From positions 62,001-126,000 of the forward strand of contig JADKGW010000001.1 of NCBI GenBank assembly GCA_016722075.1: a stretch of 64,000 nt of DNA, written 5' to 3'. The notes beneath the pieces are model-generated. The model ran no database searches, was not told the DNA's origin, and saw nothing but the letters and a program-made list of their open reading frames with translations. The position numbers were made by a program, and so were the translations under genes. The DNA is from Candidatus Kouleothrix ribensis (lineage in GTDB: Bacteria > Chloroflexota > Chloroflexia > Chloroflexales > Roseiflexaceae). Shown piece after piece: positions 7,237 to 15,967 of the stretch (its first letter is position 1; every line of letters begins with the position of its first letter).

Positions 7237-8274
7237 ATGAACCCAGCTGATCTGACTACATTTCTAGACACCCTGGTGCGCAGCCAGGTGAAGCTCAGCA
7301 CAATGATCTGGGGGCCGCCCGGCATCGGCAAGTCGAGCATTGTCGCGCAGGTGGCGGCGGCGCACAAGCTTGCATGCATCGATTTACGGCTTTCGCAGCT
7401 GGCGCCAACCGACCTGCGGGGCCTGCCGGTAGCCAAGGCCGGCCGCTCGCACTGGTACCCGCCCGAGTTTCTGCCTTCGGATGGCGCGGGTGTGCTGTTT
7501 CTCGACGAGATCAACATGGCCCCGCCAACCATGCAGGGCATGGCCCAGCAGCTGATCCTCGACCGCAAGGTCGGCAACTATGTCGTGCCGGCAGGCTGGT
7601 TTATCTGGGCGGCCGGCAACCGCGAGGAAGATCGCGCGGCGGTGTTCGACATGCCCGCACCACTGGCCAACCGCTTCCTGCATGTCGAAGTGACGCCCGA
7701 CTTCGAGGACTTCAAGGCCTACGCGCTGGCGCGGCAGCTGCACGAACACGTGGTAGCATTTCTGTCGTTCCGGCCGGCGCTGCTGCACAAAAGCGACGCG
7801 CTACAGCCGGCCTGGCCCTCGCCGCGCTCGTGGGAGATGGCCAGCCAGCTGCATGCGATCGGCCTGGAGGTAGCGGCCGCAATCGGCGCACCGGCCGCCA
7901 GCGAGTTCAACGCGTTTGTGGCACTGTACCGCGAGCTGCCCAACCTAGAGCAAATCATGGACGGCCATGGCGACGGGGTTAGCTTCCCCGACGAGCCGTC
8001 GGTGCGCTATGCCACGACAGTCGGCCTGACCGCCCGCGCCGCCGATGCGCAGCAAGCCTACCACGCGCTGCGCTGGCTCACGCGCGTGGCCGCCAGCGAG
8101 TGGGTGCAGCTGTGCGCTGCCGACATGTTCAAGGTGATGCGTGGCAAGCGCCAGTGGGGCCGGCTCAAACAGCTGCTGCAGGGCGACGATCAGCTGCGGG
8201 CATGGTTTGCCGAGCACCAGCGCCTGCTGGACACGCCGGCTGCCGGCGCGGGTGAGCTGGCCTTCTTTCGGTAG
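7237..8274 (+). CDS. MoxR-type AAA+ ATPase
   Basis: A 345-residue AAA+ protein. The start at 7237 follows CAGAGGTAGC. Walker A is GPPGIGKSS at about 26-34, Walker B VLFLDE at 86-91, the sensor-1 Asn lies in IWAAGN near 128, and PLANRF near 142 resembles the arginine-finger region. MoxR ATPases act as chaperones that mature or activate partner proteins carrying von Willebrand A domains. The partner follows immediately (8358-9545), with about 80 bases between the genes, so the two are very likely one transcript. The substrate of this particular pair is not known. Confidence 0.88.
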   Translation: MNPADLTTFLDTLVRSQVKLSTMIWGPPGIGKSSIVAQVAAAHKLACIDLRLSQLAPTDLRGLPVAKAGRSHWYPPEFLPSDGAGVLFLDEINMAPPTMQGMAQQLILDRKVGNYVVPAGWFIWAAGNREEDRAAVFDMPAPLANRFLHVEVTPDFEDFKAYALARQLHEHVVAFLSFRPALLHKSDALQPAWPSPRSWEMASQLHAIGLEVAAAIGAPAASEFNAFVALYRELPNLEQIMDGHGDGVSFPDEPSVRYATTVGLTARAADAQQAYHALRWLTRVAASEWVQLCAADMFKVMRGKRQWGRLKQLLQGDDQLRAWFAEHQRLLDTPAAGAGELAFFR

Positions 8275-8357
8275 CTGGTTAGGGTTATGCGCCACAGCGC
8301 CACACCGCACACCGGGCTATGCACGCCCCCAGGCGCACTCATCCGTGGGGAGACCAC

Positions 8358-9545
8358 ATGGAGCTAGACCCAAACACCGCCCGGATCGTCAGTGCCTCGC
8401 TGCTGCGCATGCACGCGCGCAGTGCGTTCTTCACCTCGCTGGCGCTGTTCGCACGCTTCGAGGTGAGCTACGAGATCCCGACTGCCGCGACCGATGGGCG
8501 CTCGATCTTCGTCAACCCAAACTTCTTCGACACGCTGACCACTGCCGAGCAAGATGCCGTGCTGGTACACGAGGTGCTGCACGCGGCGCTGCTGCATGTG
8601 CCGCGGCGTGGCGGGCGCGACCCGCAGCTGTGGAACATCGCGGCCGATATCGTGGTGAACGGCATGCTCGTGCAGGAGCGCTACGATTTGCCGACCGGCG
8701 GCCTGCGCAACCAGCAGCTCGAGCATCTGAGCGTCGAGGAGGTATACGAGCAGCTGCTGCGCGAGCAGCCGAGCGACGAGCCGCAGCCCCAGCCGCAGCC
8801 CGACCTGCTCGAGCGTAGCCCGGCCGATGCCCAGGCGGCTGACGCAGATGCGCCTGGCCCCGGCAGCGGGCCGGCCGACGCCGAGGCGCGCAACCGCGCG
8901 CTCGAGAAGCACTGGCAGCAGGCTCACGAACAGGCCAGAATCGTCGCCGAAGAGACCGCGATCGGCACGGCGCCGGCCGGCATGGCGCGCGAGCTGGGCA
9001 GCCTATCGCCCGCCAAGCTCGACTGGCGCAGCTACCTGTGGCGCTTCCTGGTGCAGACACCGACCGACTTCCAGCATTTCGACCGGCGTTTCGTGGGGCG
9101 GGGCATGTACCTCGAGACGATCTCGGGCGAGCATCTGAATGTGCTGCTGGCGGTGGATACGAGCGGATCGATCGATCGGCAGGCCGTCGAACTGTTTCTC
9201 GGCGAAGTGCGCGGCATTCTGCGGGCCTACCCGCACCTGCGCTGCGACCTGTACTACGCCGACGCCGAAGTGTATGGCCCGCACCGGCTGACGCCCAGCT
9301 CGCCGCTGCCGCCGGTGGTGGGCGGCGGTGGCACCGATTTCCGGCCGTTCTTTGCGCGCATACCCACATATCGCCCGCCCTGGGAGCCATCGGTGGCGAT
9401 CTACCTGACCGACGGCTACGGCGAGTTCCCCGAGCGCGCGCCGCGCTGCCCGGTGCTGTGGGTGGTGACGCCTGGTGGCATCGCGTTGGAGCGCTTCCCA
9501 TTCGGCCAGGCCGTGCGGCTGCTGCCCAGCGCGCCGGCGCGCTAG
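8358..9545 (+). CDS. DUF2201-type protein: HExxH metallopeptidase-like domain plus VWA-like domain
   Basis: A 395-residue protein with two recognisable halves. Residues ~1-130 hold HEVLHAALLH (71-80), a HExxH zinc-peptidase signature, followed by WNIAADIVVN. A low-complexity segment of Gln/Pro/Asp/Ala (about 130-180) links to a C-terminal VWA-like domain from ~225. That domain contains LLAVDTSGS near 263-271 (the DxSGS metal site) and GGGGTDFRPFF near 322. This order matches the DUF2201 family found next to MoxR ATPases. Whether the HExxH site is catalytic is untested. The start at 8358 follows GGGGAGA. Confidence 0.85.
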   Translation: MELDPNTARIVSASLLRMHARSAFFTSLALFARFEVSYEIPTAATDGRSIFVNPNFFDTLTTAEQDAVLVHEVLHAALLHVPRRGGRDPQLWNIAADIVVNGMLVQERYDLPTGGLRNQQLEHLSVEEVYEQLLREQPSDEPQPQPQPDLLERSPADAQAADADAPGPGSGPADAEARNRALEKHWQQAHEQARIVAEETAIGTAPAGMARELGSLSPAKLDWRSYLWRFLVQTPTDFQHFDRRFVGRGMYLETISGEHLNVLLAVDTSGSIDRQAVELFLGEVRGILRAYPHLRCDLYYADAEVYGPHRLTPSSPLPPVVGGGGTDFRPFFARIPTYRPPWEPSVAIYLTDGYGEFPERAPRCPVLWVVTPGGIALERFPFGQAVRLLPSAPAR

Positions 9546-9582
9546 CTGCCGAGGGCCGCGCGCCGCAGCGAAGCAACGCAGC

Positions 9583-9969
9583 CTAGCCGGCATCGGCCGG
9601 GTGCGCGGCCACATACGCCTGCCAGACCTGGTTGGCCTGTAGCTCGGCCAGGCCTGGCCGCGAGAACACCACGTCGTAGTCGGGGCCGACGCCCCCGCGC
9701 GTGTCGTTGGTGTCCCACTCGCGCACAATAAAGTGCTGCGTGCCGATCAGCACCGCCGTGAAGCGCTGGCCCAACGTGAAGGCCGGTGTGTCGGCCTGCG
9801 CAGTGGCATATATGCGCATGCCGCGCGTCTCGGTCTCCCAGCGCGTATCGATCGTCAAGTTAGCCCCGTTTTGCGCGATCTCCCACACATGCGCCGGCGC
9901 GTCGTAGCCCTGGGTCTCGCCGATCCAGCGCCCGGCGAACAGCGCCGCGTGTTTTGTTGCATTGCTCAT
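9583..9969 (-). CDS. Hypothetical protein (lipocalin-like size)
   Basis: A 128-residue protein starting at the ATG at 9969 after AAGAGA. It opens with ALFAGRWIGETQGYD and continues with alternating beta-type strands (WEIAQNGANLTIDTRWE, RIYATAQADTPAFTLGQRFTAVLIG, HFIVREWDTND). The pattern suggests a small beta-barrel of the lipocalin/FABP kind, but I do not recognise a named family. There is no signal peptide. It is convergent with the VWA gene and co-directional with the hydrolase upstream, about 70 bases away. Confidence 0.6.
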   Translation of the reverse strand: MSNATKHAALFAGRWIGETQGYDAPAHVWEIAQNGANLTIDTRWETETRGMRIYATAQADTPAFTLGQRFTAVLIGTQHFIVREWDTNDTRGGVGPDYDVVFSRPGLAELQANQVWQAYVAAHPADAG

Positions 9970-10035
9970 ATGGTTCTCTTTCTGCGCGCGGTGCAGCCAC
10001 ACCGGCGTGTAGGCTGATGCCCCCGCACATGAGCG

Positions 10036-10671
10036 CTACTCCCAGGTTGCGTCGCCGAAGAACTCGCCGTGCTCGCGTGCCACGAAGGCCTCGATCACCG
10101 CGCGCTTATCGCCCAGGCGGAAGGCCGGGCCGTGGCCGGGGTAGCACACCGTCGCATCGGGCCAGCTTAAAATCACCTCGCGCAGCGTGTGCAGGGTGGT
10201 CTTGAAATCGGCGGCCGACCAGGTGCGGCCCGGCCCGCCCTCGAAGATCGTATCGCCCACGATCACGCGCTGATCACCGACGATCGCGTAGCAGAGCATG
10301 TCGGGCAGGTGGCCGGGGGTATAGATAGCGCGCAGCGTGTGGCGCCCGACCGCGATCGTGTCGCCGTGGGCCAGCACGCGCTCGGCGCCGATCAGCATGT
10401 CGTTGAAGTGTGGCCCGGCATAGGCCAGCAGCGGCACCTGCAGCCGCGTGCGCATCTCGTCGAGCGCGCCAACATGATCGGGATGCGTGTGGGTCAGCAG
10501 GATCGCGATCGGCATTGTGCCGGCCAGCATCTCGCCGAGCGTGTCGGGGTCGGCGCCGGGGTCGATCAGCACACTCGCGCCGGTGGTCGGGCACACCAGC
10601 ACGTAGGTATTCATCGGCCACGGGCCAACCGCGCGCGCGCGCAGCTCCATTGCGGTAGATGGTTGAGTCAT
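10036..10671 (-). CDS. Metallo-beta-lactamase-fold hydrolase (glyoxalase II-like)
   Basis: A 211-residue MBL-fold enzyme with a clear ribosome binding site (GGAGG eight bases before the ATG at 10671). The signature THTHPDHVGAL near residue 61 gives the HxHxDH metal cluster. The later ligands are in YTPGHLPDM, VGDTIF and CYPGHGPAF. This set binds two metal ions in hydroxyacylglutathione hydrolase-like proteins, which hydrolyse thioesters or related substrates. The long C-terminal domain of true glyoxalase II is not present, so this is the short general-purpose type common in bacteria. The substrate is unknown. Confidence 0.85.
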   Translation of the reverse strand: MTQPSTAMELRARAVGPWPMNTYVLVCPTTGASVLIDPGADPDTLGEMLAGTMPIAILLTHTHPDHVGALDEMRTRLQVPLLAYAGPHFNDMLIGAERVLAHGDTIAVGRHTLRAIYTPGHLPDMLCYAIVGDQRVIVGDTIFEGGPGRTWSAADFKTTLHTLREVILSWPDATVCYPGHGPAFRLGDKRAVIEAFVAREHGEFFGDATWE

Positions 10672-10869
10672 GGATGCGCCTCCTTGTGATGCGGGCGGCG
10701 GGTTCGATCTATTGTATCATGTTCGCGCGCAGGCTGGCCGGCCTGTGGCAGCTTTGCCTGTGTACGGCGGTTTCGCGCGCAGCGCCAAGCCCGAAAAGCC
10801 GCACACTACACACCTGCCGATGCTGCGCACCGCGAGCGCAAGGTCGGCAGCTAACACAAGGGCAGCCCT

Positions 10870-13866
10870 ATGAGCATGTTCGACCAACGCGCGGCCGCGT
10901 GCCCGCAGTTCTCTACCGACGAGGCCAGCGCGCTGGTGCGCGAGCGCTACGGCCTCGACCCGGCGGCGATCACGTCGCTCGGCAGCTTCCAGGATCAGAA
11001 CTTCAAGCTCAGCACCGCCGACGGGCGCGTGTTCGTGCTGAAGATCGCCAACAGCGCCACCGCGCCGGCCGAGCTCGAGCTGCAGGGCCACGCGCTGGCA
11101 CACCTGGCCACGCGCGACCCGGCCTTCCCAACCCCGCGCAACATACCCACGCTGGGCGGCGAGTTGATCACGCCGGCCGAGCAGAGCGGCACGGTGTACC
11201 TGGCCCGCCTGCTGACGTTCGTGCCCGGCCAGATGCTGGCGCAGGCCACGCGCGCGCCCGACACCGCCCTGCTGGCGGCGATCGGCGGCTTTGCCGGGGC
11301 GCTGACGCGCCGGCTGGCCGATTTCGACTACCCCGCGCCCGCCATGCCCAGCCAGTGGGATCTGCGCCACGCACCGGCGGTGGTGCGCGAATTCCTGCCG
11401 CACGTAGCGCTGCCCGAGCATCGCGCGCTGATCGAGCGCTTCCTGGCGCGCTACGAGGCGGCTGCGCTGCCCCGGCTGGCGCGCCTGCGCACCAGCATGA
11501 TCCACGGCGACATCACCAGCTACAACCTGCTGGTCGAGCGCGACCAGGCCGGCGCGCTGGTGATTGGCGGCCTGGTCGACTTTGGCGACATGATGCGCAG
11601 CTACACGATCGGCGAGCTGGCGGTGTCGATCGCGGAGACCGCGCTGGACGGCCTGCGCGACCCGCTGGCGCTGGCCGCGCCTATGGTCGCCGGCTTCCAC
11701 CAGGCCGTCGCGCTCGACGACGACGAGCTGGCGGTGCTGTTCGACATGGTGTGCATGCGCCGTTGTGTGGTGGCGGTCAGCATTGCTCAGCAGCTGAGCC
11801 TCGAGCCTGGCAATGCCTATGTACGCGCGCTCAGCGCGCACGACTGGCCTGTGTTGCAGCAGCTGCACGGCATCGCGCCGGCGCTGGCGCTGGCAGTATT
11901 CCGCCAGGCCTGCGGCCGCGAGCCGCACCCATCCGGCGCGGCGGTGCGTGGCTGGCTGGCCGAGCAGCGCGGCAGCTTCAGCCCGATCGTACCCAGCGAG
12001 CTGCTGGCCGGCGCGGCGGTGCTCGACCTGAGCATAGGCGCGGCCGGGCTGCACGGCGGCGCGTGGGCGTCGCCCGGCGGGCTGCGTGCGGCAATTGCGC
12101 AGCAGGCCGGCGCGCAGGCGGGGCTGGGCCGCTATGCCGAGGTGCGCCTGCCCTACGCCGCGCCCGGCCCCGACGAGCCGTGTGCGCTGCACCTGGGCGC
12201 CGATCTGTGTGTGCCGGCGGGTACGCCGGTATCCGCACCACTCGGCGGCATAGTCGAGCAGGTGAGCGCCGACGAGATCATCCTGCGCCACCAGCCGGCT
12301 GATGCGATCATGTTTTTTACCCGCTACGCGCGCGTGCGGCCGGCCGCGCAGCTGGTGGCGGGCGCGGCGGTTGCGGCCGGCCAGCCGATTGCGCGCGTGG
12401 CCACAGCCAGCCCAGATCTGCCGCTGCCCGCGCACGTACACCTGCAGATCGGCTGCGAGCCGCCAGGCGGTGCCTTGCCCGGCCTGGGCCGCGCCAGCCA
12501 ACGCGCGGCCTGGCTGAGCCTGTGCCCCGACCCGAACCTGATCCTGGGGCTGGCCGCGCTGGTGCCGCCGGCGCAGATCGACGCGGGCGCGCTGCTGGCC
12601 CGGCGCGCCCGCGTGATTCACCAATCGCAAGAGTACTACTATCGCCAGCCGCCGCCGATCGTGCGTGGCTGGCGGCAATACCTGTACGACGACGCCGGGC
12701 GCGCCTACCTCGACGCGATCAACAACGTGGCGCACGTGGGCCACAGCCACCCGCGCGTGGTGGCCGCTGCCGCGCGCCAGATGGCGCTGCTCAACACCAA
12801 CTCGCGCTTCTTATACCCCAGCATCGTCGAATACGCCGAGCGGCTGGTCGCACGCCTGCCCGAGCCGCTGCGGGTGGTCTTTTTCGTCTGCACTGGCAGT
12901 GAAGCCAACGACCTGGCGCTGCGGCTGGCGCGCGCCTACACCGGCCAGCACGACGTGATCGTGATCGATGGCGAGTACCACGGCAACACCAGCGCAGTCG
13001 ACGAGATCAGCACCTCGCTGCTCGACAACCCGGCCGCCAAGCACACCCGCCCGTGGGTGCATGCCGTGCTGCGCCCGAACACATACCGCGGCCCGTATGG
13101 CGCGAGCGACCCCGACTGCGCCGCGAAGTACGCCGCCGAGGTGCAGCTGGCCGCCGCGCGTGTGGCGGCGCAGGGCCGCGGTGTGGCGGCCTTCGTTAGC
13201 GAGAGCCTGCTCGGCTCGTCGGGCGGGGTGGACCTGCCGCCCGGCTACCTGGCGGCGGCCTACGCTGCCGTGCGCGCGCATGGCGGCGTGTGCATCGCCG
13301 ACGAGGTGCAGGTGGGCTTTGGGCGCATGGGCACGCACTTCTGGGCCTTCGAGACGCAGGGCGTGGTGCCCGAGATCGTCACGCTGGGCAAGCCGATCGG
13401 CAATGGCCACCCGCTCTCGGCCGTGGTCACCACCCCGGCGGTGGCCGCAGCCTTTCGCAACACCACCAGCTACTTCAACACCTACGCCGGCAACCCGGTG
13501 TCGTGCGCGGTGGGCATGGCTGTGCTCGACGTGATCGAGCAGGAAGGGCTCCAGGCCAACGCGCTGGCCGTCGGCGCCTACCTCAAAGCCGCGCTACACG
13601 AGCTGGCCAGCCGCCACGAGCAGCTCGGCGCGGTGTACGGCCAGGGGTTATACCTGGGCGCCGAGCTGGTGCGCGACCGCGCCGGCAAAGTGCCGGCCAC
13701 GGCGGCGGCCATGCGGGTGGCCGAGCGCATGCGCGAGCTTGGCGTGATCGTCTACCCGACCGGCGACGACTACAACATTCTGAAGATCAAGCCGCCGCTG
13801 GTGTTTGCGCGGGCCGACGCCGACTATTTCGTGGCGATGCTCGACCGTGCGTTGGGCGATGAGTAG
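10870..13866 (+). CDS. Trifunctional fusion: APH-type kinase, M23-like peptidase domain, class III aminotransferase
   Basis: A 998-residue cytoplasmic protein. Domain 1 (~1-340) is an APH kinase with MIHGDITSYNLL near 210 and LVDFGDM near 236. Domain 2 (~430-530) resembles an M23/LytM peptidase with HLGAD near 440 and HVHLQ near 522, both metal-binding patterns kept. Domain 3 (~575-998) is a PLP-dependent class III aminotransferase fold with DEVQVGFGRMG near 810 and the Schiff-base lysine in LGKPIGNGHP near 839. Its nearest named relatives are the phospho-lyases acting on ethanolamine phosphate or 5-phosphohydroxylysine. A kinase that makes the phosphoester plus a lyase that breaks it is a sensible pair. 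The start is ATG 10870, with a second ATG at 10876. Confidence 0.85.
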   Translation: MSMFDQRAAACPQFSTDEASALVRERYGLDPAAITSLGSFQDQNFKLSTADGRVFVLKIANSATAPAELELQGHALAHLATRDPAFPTPRNIPTLGGELITPAEQSGTVYLARLLTFVPGQMLAQATRAPDTALLAAIGGFAGALTRRLADFDYPAPAMPSQWDLRHAPAVVREFLPHVALPEHRALIERFLARYEAAALPRLARLRTSMIHGDITSYNLLVERDQAGALVIGGLVDFGDMMRSYTIGELAVSIAETALDGLRDPLALAAPMVAGFHQAVALDDDELAVLFDMVCMRRCVVAVSIAQQLSLEPGNAYVRALSAHDWPVLQQLHGIAPALALAVFRQACGREPHPSGAAVRGWLAEQRGSFSPIVPSELLAGAAVLDLSIGAAGLHGGAWASPGGLRAAIAQQAGAQAGLGRYAEVRLPYAAPGPDEPCALHLGADLCVPAGTPVSAPLGGIVEQVSADEIILRHQPADAIMFFTRYARVRPAAQLVAGAAVAAGQPIARVATASPDLPLPAHVHLQIGCEPPGGALPGLGRASQRAAWLSLCPDPNLILGLAALVPPAQIDAGALLARRARVIHQSQEYYYRQPPPIVRGWRQYLYDDAGRAYLDAINNVAHVGHSHPRVVAAAARQMALLNTNSRFLYPSIVEYAERLVARLPEPLRVVFFVCTGSEANDLALRLARAYTGQHDVIVIDGEYHGNTSAVDEISTSLLDNPAAKHTRPWVHAVLRPNTYRGPYGASDPDCAAKYAAEVQLAAARVAAQGRGVAAFVSESLLGSSGGVDLPPGYLAAAYAAVRAHGGVCIADEVQVGFGRMGTHFWAFETQGVVPEIVTLGKPIGNGHPLSAVVTTPAVAAAFRNTTSYFNTYAGNPVSCAVGMAVLDVIEQEGLQANALAVGAYLKAALHELASRHEQLGAVYGQGLYLGAELVRDRAGKVPATAAAMRVAERMRELGVIVYPTGDDYNILKIKPPLVFARADADYFVAMLDRALGDE

Positions 13867-13909
13867 GCGCAGCCGTGCCGAGTAGAGCCTACCTGCTTGG
13901 TACGTCGTG

Positions 13910-13915
13910 TATAAT
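13910..13915 (+). promoter_or_regulatory. -10 element TATAAT, possible leaderless start of the AarF/UbiB gene
   Basis: A perfect TATAAT lies seven bases before the GTG at 13922, exactly where transcription would begin. A clear -35 is not visible. If this is the promoter, the upstream GTG at 13907 cannot be the start codon. Confidence 0.5.
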
Positions 13916-13921
13916 ACATCC

Positions 13922-15667
13922 GTGCAAACTATCACGAGCACCCCACAAACAGCGCCGGCCCGCCCGCCCGCGAACCTGCCGCCGCTCAAGATCCACCCAC
14001 GCCGGCGCTTTCTGCGCATCTCGTGGTACTTTCTGGGCGTGATCGTCCACGTGTTCCTGTTCGACATTCTGCTGAGCCGGACGTGGCTTACGCGCTGGTA
14101 CTCGCGCCGCAGCGCTATGCGCCGCTGGGTCGGGATCGCGCGGCGCTTTCGCGGGCTGGCCGCGCAGATGGGCGGCGTGCTGATTAAGCTCGGCCAGTTC
14201 CTCAGCTCGCGCGCCGATATTCTGCCGATTCAGATCACCGACGAGCTGGCCGGCTTGCAGGACGAAGTGCCGCCGGCGCCGCTGGCCTACATTCTGGCCA
14301 TCCTGGTCGAAGAGCTTGGCGCCGACCCGGCCGACCTGTTCGCCGAGTTTTCGCCCGCACCGGTGGCGGCCGCCTCGCTTGGCCAGGTATTCTTTGGCAC
14401 ACTGCACGACGGCCGCGAGGTGGCGGTCAAGGTGCAGCGCCCGCGCATCGACGAGATCGTCGAAGTCGATCTGCGCGCGGTCGAGTGGGCGGTGCGTGTG
14501 GTGCGGCACTACCCGGCCATCCGGCGCCGCGCCGACCTGCTGCGGCTGTTCGAGGAATTCAAGCGCGTGCTGATCGAGGAGCTCGACTACCTGCAAGAGG
14601 CGCGCAATGCCACGATCATTCGCGCGAACCTGGCGCAGGTGCCAGGCGTGTATGTGCCCGAGCCGTACGCCGAGCTATCGACCCGGCGCGTGCTGATCAT
14701 GGAGCGGATCAGCGGGATTAAGATCAACGATATCGAAGGACTCGATCGCGCCGGCATCGATCGTAACGAGCTGGCCCAGCGCTTCTACCGCGCCTATTTG
14801 CAGCAGTGGTTTCTCGATGGTGTGTTCCACGCCGACCCGCACCCCGGCAATTTGTTTGTGCGCGTCGAAGGCCCACCCCCAGCGCAGACCAACGGCGTGC
14901 GGCCGGGCGCGCCATGCACGCTGATCTTTATCGATTTCGGCATGGTCGGCCGGCTCGGCGCGCGGGCCATGGAGTCGCTGCGCGAGGGCACTGTGGCTGT
15001 GGCCACCAACGACGCGGTGCGGTTTGTGCAGGCGCTCGATACGCTCGGTGTGATCTTGCCCGGCGCTGATCGCCGCCCGATTGTGCAGGCGGCGCAGATC
15101 TTGTTCAGGCATACCTACGACCGCAGCATCCGCGAGCTGACCAGCAGCGCCATGGTTGAGGATGTGTTTGGCGAAGTCGAGCACCTGGTGCGCGATCTGC
15201 CCTTCCAGATGCCGCAGGACTTGATCTACCTCGGCCGGGCGGTGAGCATGGTCAGCGGCATGACCACTACGCTCGAGCCCGATATCAACCTGTTCGACAC
15301 GCTACGCCCATTCGCGGAAGAGCTGGTGTCGCGCGAGGCGCGCGAGGGCGACTGGCTCGGGCGCACGCGCAAGGAGCTGACCAGCGCGGGCCAGCTGCTG
15401 GCCACGCTGCCGCGCCAGATGGACGACTATTACAAGGCGGCCAACCGTGGCGAGCTGCAGATGCGGGTCGACCTGAGCCGGCTCGAGCGCGGGATGCGCC
15501 GGGTCGAGCGCGCGACATCGCGGCTGTCGGGCGGGATCATCGCCACCGGGCTATTCATCGGCGGGGTGCTGCTGCAGATCAATGGCTTCGCCGCCGAGAC
15601 GCGCTGGGCCTGGGGCGCTGCCGCCGTCGTGATGCTGTGGACGCTCTGGCCGCGCGGCGAGCGCTAG
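13922..15667 (+). CDS. AarF/UbiB (ABC1) family protein kinase-like membrane protein
   Basis: A 581-residue atypical kinase of the ABC1/UbiB family, involved in isoprenoid quinone or other prenyl-lipid metabolism. It carries the family motif IKLGQFLSSR near residue 95 (KxGQ), the Ala-rich nucleotide loop APVAAASLGQV, the lysine in VAVKVQRP, the catalytic-loop region VFHADPHPGNLFV and the metal-binding FIDFGMVG. Two hydrophobic segments close the C-terminus (GIIATGLFIGGVLL, then WAWGAAAVVMLWTLW), the usual membrane anchor. The start is taken as the GTG at 13922 because a TATAAT box occupies 13910-13915; the other option is GTG 13907. No quinone-biosynthesis gene lies nearby. Confidence 0.88.
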   Translation: MQTITSTPQTAPARPPANLPPLKIHPRRRFLRISWYFLGVIVHVFLFDILLSRTWLTRWYSRRSAMRRWVGIARRFRGLAAQMGGVLIKLGQFLSSRADILPIQITDELAGLQDEVPPAPLAYILAILVEELGADPADLFAEFSPAPVAAASLGQVFFGTLHDGREVAVKVQRPRIDEIVEVDLRAVEWAVRVVRHYPAIRRRADLLRLFEEFKRVLIEELDYLQEARNATIIRANLAQVPGVYVPEPYAELSTRRVLIMERISGIKINDIEGLDRAGIDRNELAQRFYRAYLQQWFLDGVFHADPHPGNLFVRVEGPPPAQTNGVRPGAPCTLIFIDFGMVGRLGARAMESLREGTVAVATNDAVRFVQALDTLGVILPGADRRPIVQAAQILFRHTYDRSIRELTSSAMVEDVFGEVEHLVRDLPFQMPQDLIYLGRAVSMVSGMTTTLEPDINLFDTLRPFAEELVSREAREGDWLGRTRKELTSAGQLLATLPRQMDDYYKAANRGELQMRVDLSRLERGMRRVERATSRLSGGIIATGLFIGGVLLQINGFAAETRWAWGAAAVVMLWTLWPRGER

Positions 15668-15699
15668 GCACCTGGGCCGTGCCCTGCTCCAACCATGTT

Positions 15700-15768
15700 A
15701 GGGCGTACGCAGTTGGCGCGCGCAGCCTGCGGCAGCGCGCTGCGGAACAACGCAACTGCGTACGCCCT
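15700..15768. repeat. Perfect 16-bp inverted repeat around a 37-base GC-rich spacer
   Basis: AGGGCGTACGCAGTTG (15700-15715) is exactly inverted at 15753-15768. The spacer is rich in GCGC and CTGCGG words and can fold further. It begins 33 bases after the AarF/UbiB stop codon, with the second hairpin directly following. It could be a terminator or a REP-like element. Confidence 0.8.
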
Positions 15769-15769
15769 C

Positions 15770-15812
15770 ATGTGCTCCGATTGTGGCGCTTCGTGCCACA
15801 ATCGGAGCACAT
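15770..15812. repeat. Perfect hairpin, 18-bp arms, 7-base loop
   Basis: ATGTGCTCCGATTGTGGC (15770-15787) pairs exactly with 15795-15812 around GCTTCGT. It sits one base from the preceding inverted repeat, making a twin-palindrome block between two co-directional genes. Confidence 0.85.
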
Positions 15813-15852
15813 AACGATAATCGAGCGCCATGCTGCCGCAGGCAACATATGA

Positions 15853-15881
15853 TTGACAGGCGCTGATCGCCCGAGTATGAT
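15853..15881 (+). promoter_or_regulatory. Sigma-70-type promoter TTGACA-17-TATGAT
   Basis: TTGACA at 15853-15858 and TATGAT at 15876-15881 are separated by exactly 17 bases, a near-consensus housekeeping promoter. Transcription would start near 15888 and run into the flippase-like gene and probably the envelope block behind it. Confidence 0.8.
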
Positions 15882-15967
15882 AGCGCCTGGCTGCCGCCCG
15901 CCGGCCAGGTGCTTGCTATGCCAAAGCGCGCGCCCTGCGTGCTGGCGGCCCGATGGAGGTAGCGCCG

